DNA of 6,975 bases from Defluviitaleaceae bacterium (GTDB taxonomy: Bacteria > Bacillota > Clostridia > Lachnospirales > WRAX01): contig WRBU01000060.1 in assembly GCA_009784355.1 (NCBI GenBank), positions 1 to 6,975 on the forward strand, read 5' to 3'. Both the position numbers and the translations under genes were made by a program. Of the stretch, positions 4,861 to 6,975 are shown piece after piece. Within the stretch, counting starts at the first letter, position 1. Each line of letters opens with the position of its first letter. The notes beneath the pieces were generated by a model that worked only from the letters and a program-made list of their open reading frames with translations, ran no database searches and was not told the origin of the DNA.

Positions 4861-5137
4861 AGTCCAAATATCAAAAGACTTCCTGGAAGGCGTAAAACAC
4901 CTCCTACAAGAGCTAGAAGGCCACCCCCTGGACAAAACCACCCGCCTGCTATGCAAAGCCCTACAGCAAGAGCTAGAGGCCAAATACGAGGCCCTAGAAC
5001 GTCGCAAAACCTTCTCAGAGTATAAAACCACCACCCAAGGTACAAAAGAGCGAGAAAACGCACGTCAGGCCTATCTAAACCAAAAGGAGATACACAAAGA
5101 CTGGCGCACACAAACAGAAACTCATTCACCGCAATGA
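4853..5137 (+). CDS. Small charged helical protein, resembles a phage/plasmid family often labelled 'complexin-2'
   Basis: The 94-aa product starts MSKVQISKDFLEGV. AAGAAGG (4837-4843) is 9 bases from ATG 4853 but only 3 from the in-frame ATG 4847, so I prefer 4853. The protein is predicted mostly helical and strongly charged, with the pattern [LE]EAKYEALERRKTFSEYKT...ERENARQAYLNQKEIHKDWR (residues 40-85). That pattern recalls a small family frequent in clostridial prophages and plasmids that databases often name after eukaryotic complexin without functional support. It overlaps the antitoxin by 8 bases in another frame, so it is translationally linked to the toxin-antitoxin pair and could be a third component or a passenger. 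Function unknown. Confidence 0.65.
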   Translation: MSKVQISKDFLEGVKHLLQELEGHPLDKTTRLLCKALQQELEAKYEALERRKTFSEYKTTTQGTKERENARQAYLNQKEIHKDWRTQTETHSPQ

Positions 5138-5140
5138 ATT

Positions 5141-5168
5141 ACCCCGGCGTGTTACGCCGGGGTTTTTT
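5141..5168 (+). terminator. Rho-independent terminator of the toxin-antitoxin operon
   Basis: ACCCCGGCGT (5141-5150), loop GTT and ACGCCGGGGT (5154-5163) form a perfect 10-bp GC-rich stem, followed by a six-T run (5163-5168). It begins 3 bases after the stop codon at 5137. Confidence 0.95.
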
Positions 5169-5259
5169 CTTCAAGTGCTTCACTAACTCGCAAGCAAGGC
5201 ACGATGATATCATAGCGCTAGCTTGTTGGGGATGCCCCAAACCCCAAAATGAAAAAAGA
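5169..5259. other. Gene-free segment between two facing terminators, with nested palindromes
   Basis: No supported gene is present. The segment contains the 10-bp palindrome ATGATATCAT (5204-5213), nested almost concentrically inside CAAGC (5191-5195)/GCTTG (5221-5225). AGCGCT and GCTAGC overlap at 5214-5222, and TTGGGG (5226-5231) pairs with CCCCAA (5235-5240). It lies about 180 bp upstream of the nick-site candidate, so this folded segment is a candidate single-strand origin or an accessory part of the origin (inference). Confidence 0.55.
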
Positions 5260-5288
5260 AAAACCCCGGCATAACACGCCGGGGTTTT
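5260..5288 (-). terminator. Second terminator, inverted near-copy of the first
   Basis: AAAACCCCGGC (5260-5270), loop ATAACAC and GCCGGGGTTTT (5278-5288) form an 11-bp stem. Read on the minus strand it matches the terminator at 5141 over about 28 positions with one difference, and its T-rich tail is longer on that strand. It would therefore stop leftward transcription. It can also act rightward (TTTTATT), shielding the origin on both sides. Confidence 0.85.
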
Positions 5289-5322
5289 ATTGTTATAAAA
5301 GATACTTGATTTGCATAAGAGC

Positions 5323-5351
5323 TTGTCAAAATAAACGCGTTGGCATAATAT
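5323..5351 (+). promoter_or_regulatory. Candidate upstream promoter reading through the origin toward rep
   Basis: TTGTCA (5323-5328), a 17-base spacer and TAATAT (5346-5351) form one of the best promoter matches in the window. A transcript starting near 5358 would cross the nick-site candidate and form a leader of about 250 nt before rep, or might serve as an origin-associated RNA. Confidence 0.55.
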
Positions 5352-5420
5352 GTTCGAAATACACATAATGCATAAGATATATGTTCACGACCAAAAAAAA
5401 CGAGCGTGGCGATTTGGGTT

Positions 5421-5450
5421 CTTTCTTACTTTAATAATAGTAGTACTATT
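5421..5450 (+). other. Candidate double-strand origin: pC194-group nick region with hairpin
   Basis: CTTTCTTACTTTAATA (5421-5436) resembles the conserved nick region of the pC194/pUB110 group, which I recall as CTTTCTTATCTTGATA; the present sequence is one base shorter with a few changes. Directly after it, AATAGT (5436-5441) and ACTATT (5445-5450) form a hairpin with loop AGT. The position, upstream of and in the same orientation as a Rep_1 gene, is right for this group. Rep would cut here and prime leading-strand synthesis rightward. The exact nick base is not determined. Confidence 0.7.
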
Positions 5451-5511
5451 GGCGGACGCATCAACACCCCGCCAGCCCAGTAATAGCAACAAAAAACAAA
5501 ATAAAAACGCC

Positions 5512-5565
5512 TTGCTTTTGTATACTGGTTATGTTATTTTGAAGTCACCACAACACCAAAATAAC
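5512..5565 (+). promoter_or_regulatory. Candidate rep promoter with overlapping inverted-repeat operator
   Basis: TTGCTT (5512-5517), a 17-base spacer and TATTTT (5535-5540) form a moderate promoter. A perfect 9-bp inverted repeat, GTTATTTTG (5533-5541) and CAAAATAAC (5557-5565) with a 15-base loop, covers the -10 and the expected start. A repressor bound here would control rep and thus copy number. Which protein binds is unknown. Confidence 0.5.
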
Positions 5566-5581
5566 CCAATACATCAAAAGA

Positions 5582-5603
5582 GGCGTTACACGCCCGGAGG
5601 CGT
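5582..5603 (+). promoter_or_regulatory. Possible RNA switch over the rep ribosome binding site
   Basis: ACGCC (5590-5594) can pair with GGCGT upstream (5582-5586, loop TAC) or with GGCGT downstream (5599-5603, loop CGGA). The second pairing buries part of the Shine-Dalgarno GGAGG (5596-5600), while the first leaves it free. The two folds exclude each other, a layout typical of translational control. The stems are short (5 bp), so this is a hypothesis. Confidence 0.45.
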
Positions 5604-5609
5604 TTATTT

Positions 5610-6641
5610 ATGCTATCGAAGTATAACGATAAAAAACCGAAGAATCAAGTTCTATCAAAAATGGTGGACAAGCATGTGAGAGAGAACACAGCGAGAAACA
5701 TAAAACAATGCAATAATTCCATGGCATTTATATATGATTGCCAGTGCGAAAAAGGGAAGCAAGTAGCTGGAAACTCATGCAATAATAGATTCTGCCCAAT
5801 TTGCATGTTCAGATTATCAATGAAAGAAGCATTAAAAATATATATAATGACGCGATATTTGGAAGATGAATACGGCGTTGTATTTATAATGGGAACATTT
5901 ACGGCCCCAAATGTAAGAGGTGAAGATTTAAAAGTAGAAATATCTAAGTTCGGCAAAGCGTTCAAGAAGATGGAGAAAAGAAATGCAATACTAAAAATAA
6001 ATAAAGGGTATATCCGAAAGTTAGAGGTTACATACAATAAAGACGAGATAATATCTTATGACATGTGGCATGGCTTAAATGGCAAGAGGCCAATGGGAGA
6101 GTATTTTGAGAAAAAAGGTCTTAGTGTCGGGGATTTAAATCCAAATTACGATACATACCACACGCACTATCATGCGATATTTGCGGTAAGTAAAAGTTAT
6201 TTTGACAGCCGTAGTTATCTAAGACAAGAAAAATGGCTAGAGCTATGGCGTGAAGCCATGGACGATAAAACAATAACCCAGGTAGACATAAGAAGAATCA
6301 AAAAAAACGCAGCAGGTGGCGATGGTGGCATAAACGAAATAGCAAAATACGCAGCCAAAGACAGCGACTACCTAATAAGCCAAGAGGTCTTTGACACCTT
6401 CTACGCAGCATTAAAGGGTCGACAAATAATAACCTTCAATAAGCTATTCGCAGAAGCCAATAAAAAATTCAAAGCCGGGGAGCTAGACCATTACAAGACC
6501 CCAGACACAACAGAGTATGTAAAAATGCTGCTTTATTCATGGGGTGGTAAAGTCTATAACGAATATGACCGCAGAGACTTAACCGAAGATGAAGTAAAAG
6601 AATACAATGGCCATTTGATAAACGAGATGGAAGTAGAGTGA
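5610..6641 (+). CDS. rep: Rolling-circle replication initiator, Rep_1 family (pC194/pUB110 type)
   Basis: The 343-aa protein nicks the plus strand at the double-strand origin and stays covalently joined to it. Cys-rich motif: C44-x-C46, C57 and NNRFCPIC (58-65), the usual 'GNRFCPIC'. Motif I is FIMGTFTAPNV (92-102). The HUH motif is H184-T-H186-Y-H188 in YHTHYHAIFAV, which binds the divalent metal. Motif III is NEIAKYAAKDSDYL (242-255); Glu243 and Tyr247 have the same E-x3-Y spacing as the pC194 active site (Glu210/Tyr214), with Tyr247 the expected nucleophile. The length is normal at about 310-350 aa. GGAGG (5596-5600) lies 9 bases before ATG 5610, while Met18 lacks such a site. Nothing looks truncated. 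It is first in a probable operon with the 48-aa gene, the DUF536-like gene and the lipoprotein gene. Confidence 0.96.
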   Translation: MLSKYNDKKPKNQVLSKMVDKHVRENTARNIKQCNNSMAFIYDCQCEKGKQVAGNSCNNRFCPICMFRLSMKEALKIYIMTRYLEDEYGVVFIMGTFTAPNVRGEDLKVEISKFGKAFKKMEKRNAILKINKGYIRKLEVTYNKDEIISYDMWHGLNGKRPMGEYFEKKGLSVGDLNPNYDTYHTHYHAIFAVSKSYFDSRSYLRQEKWLELWREAMDDKTITQVDIRRIKKNAAGGDGGINEIAKYAAKDSDYLISQEVFDTFYAALKGRQIITFNKLFAEANKKFKAGELDHYKTPDTTEYVKMLLYSWGGKVYNEYDRRDLTEDEVKEYNGHLINEMEVE

Positions 6642-6709
6642 TATATGTGATAAGTGATACTGGGGCGATAACAAAGATGATAGTCCATAAGATAATAGAA
6701 GGGGAAAAC

Positions 6710-6856
6710 ATGATTAAGTATTCTGATTTGATGGATTATTTGATTAAGATGAAATTAGAAAAAGAATATAGCATTGCCAAAAGAAATAGGTGTTTTTTTG
6801 CAAAGTATTTGTCAAGCCGTCGCAGGGTGATGAAGAGCGAAACAAAGAGGGCATAA
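6710..6856 (+). CDS. Small basic protein crossing the contig junction, unknown function
   Basis: The 48-aa product MIKYSDLMDYLIKMKLEKEY... ends in a strongly basic tail (RRRVMKSETKRA). GAAGGGG (6698-6704) lies 5 bases before ATG 6710. The frame is open back to a GTG at 6638 overlapping the rep stop, but that start has no clear ribosome site. The stop TAA at 6854-6856 lies within the terminal repeat, so on the circle the gene ends at window position 4, 47 bases before the GTG of the DUF536-like gene. Position between rep and the DUF536-like gene suggests a replication or copy-control accessory. I do not recognise the family. Confidence 0.6.
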   Translation: MIKYSDLMDYLIKMKLEKEYSIAKRNRCFFAKYLSSRRRVMKSETKRA

Positions 6857-6975
6857 GAAAACACACCAAAGAAAACAGACCCCGTAACAGGCGAGGTGTA
6901 AAAGTGAAGACAATAAAACAAATAGCGGAAGAAATAGGCGTCAGCAAGCAGGCAATATACAAGCGGATAAACAAA
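6853..6975. repeat. Terminal direct repeat, right copy
   Basis: Exact copy of positions 1-123. Joining the ends here closes the circle and places the 48-aa gene directly upstream of the DUF536-like gene. Confidence 0.93.
6904..6975 (+). CDS. Duplicate 5' end of the DUF536-like gene (assembly overlap, partial)
   Basis: These are the first 24 codons of the gene at 52-558, repeated because the contig end overlaps its start. The reading frame runs off the end. It should not be counted as a second gene. Confidence 0.9.
   Translation, partial: MKTIKQIAEEIGVSKQAIYKRINK

Noticed and set aside
5139..5366. 75-aa minus-strand ORF
   Set aside because: It reads through both terminator hairpins and has no ribosome binding site.
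5350..5679. 109-aa ORF with a hydrophobic stretch upstream of rep
   Set aside because: It crosses the nick-site candidate, the rep promoter and the rep start, has no ribosome binding site, and its first ATG lies within the -10 box of the upstream promoter.
1..6975. Mobilisation gene (relaxase) or resistance gene
   Set aside because: No ORF shows relaxase motifs apart from the Rep HUH motif, which belongs to a Rep_1 protein. No resistance family was recognised.

Overview
The first 123 bases (1-123) are repeated exactly at the end (6853-6975). Small circular molecules produce this when they are assembled as linear contigs, so I read the window as one complete circle of about 6,852 bp. It looks like a small rolling-circle plasmid from a Gram-positive host, most likely a member of the Clostridia. 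The evidence is AT-rich coding sequence, strong GGAGG/AAAGGAG ribosome binding sites, a Rep_1-family (pC194/pUB110-like) initiator, a lipoprotein with a copper-amine-oxidase-N-like 'stalk' domain, and genes of types common in clostridial mobile elements. Species, and even family, cannot be read from the sequence alone.

Layout around the circle. (1) Replication block, + strand: a noncoding origin and leader at 5138-5609 holds a pC194-type nick-site candidate (5421-5436) with an adjacent hairpin, two promoter candidates and a possible switch over the rep ribosome binding site. Then come rep (5610-6641), a 48-aa gene crossing the contig junction (6710-6856), a DUF536-like HTH/coiled-coil protein (52-558) and, overlapping it by ATGA, a putative lipoprotein (555-1577). 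These four probably form one transcription unit ending at the hairpin 1579-1609. (2) Cargo/regulator block, - strand: a Mor-family activator (2567-2854) and a phosphodiester-glycosidase (NAGPA) domain protein (1631-2428), with a perfect 11-bp inverted repeat between them. (3) A serine recombinase (3152-3736) with its own promoter and a leader hairpin, probably for multimer resolution or inversion. (4) A GC-rich, highly structured, apparently noncoding element (about 3756-4041) made of long imperfect inverted arms around two related sub-units. (5) A stability block, + strand: a BrnT-type toxin (4307-4618), its overlapping putative antitoxin (4615-4860) and a small charged protein resembling a phage/plasmid family (4853-5137), closed by a strong terminator.

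Rep would nick near 5421-5450 and copy rightward through rep. The structured segments at 3756-4041 and 5141-5285 would be among the last parts displaced as single strand, which makes them candidates for the single-strand origin. The toxin-antitoxin pair and the recombinase would act in stable inheritance. The lipoprotein and the NAGPA-domain protein look like cargo. I see no relaxase, no antibiotic-resistance gene, no tRNA or rRNA and no CRISPR array. The observations that most deserve follow-up are ten GTTGAC/GTCAAC motifs packed into about 200 bp of coding sequence and read in different frames, the branched palindromic element, the inverted pair of terminators just upstream of the origin, and the regulator/glycosidase pair.
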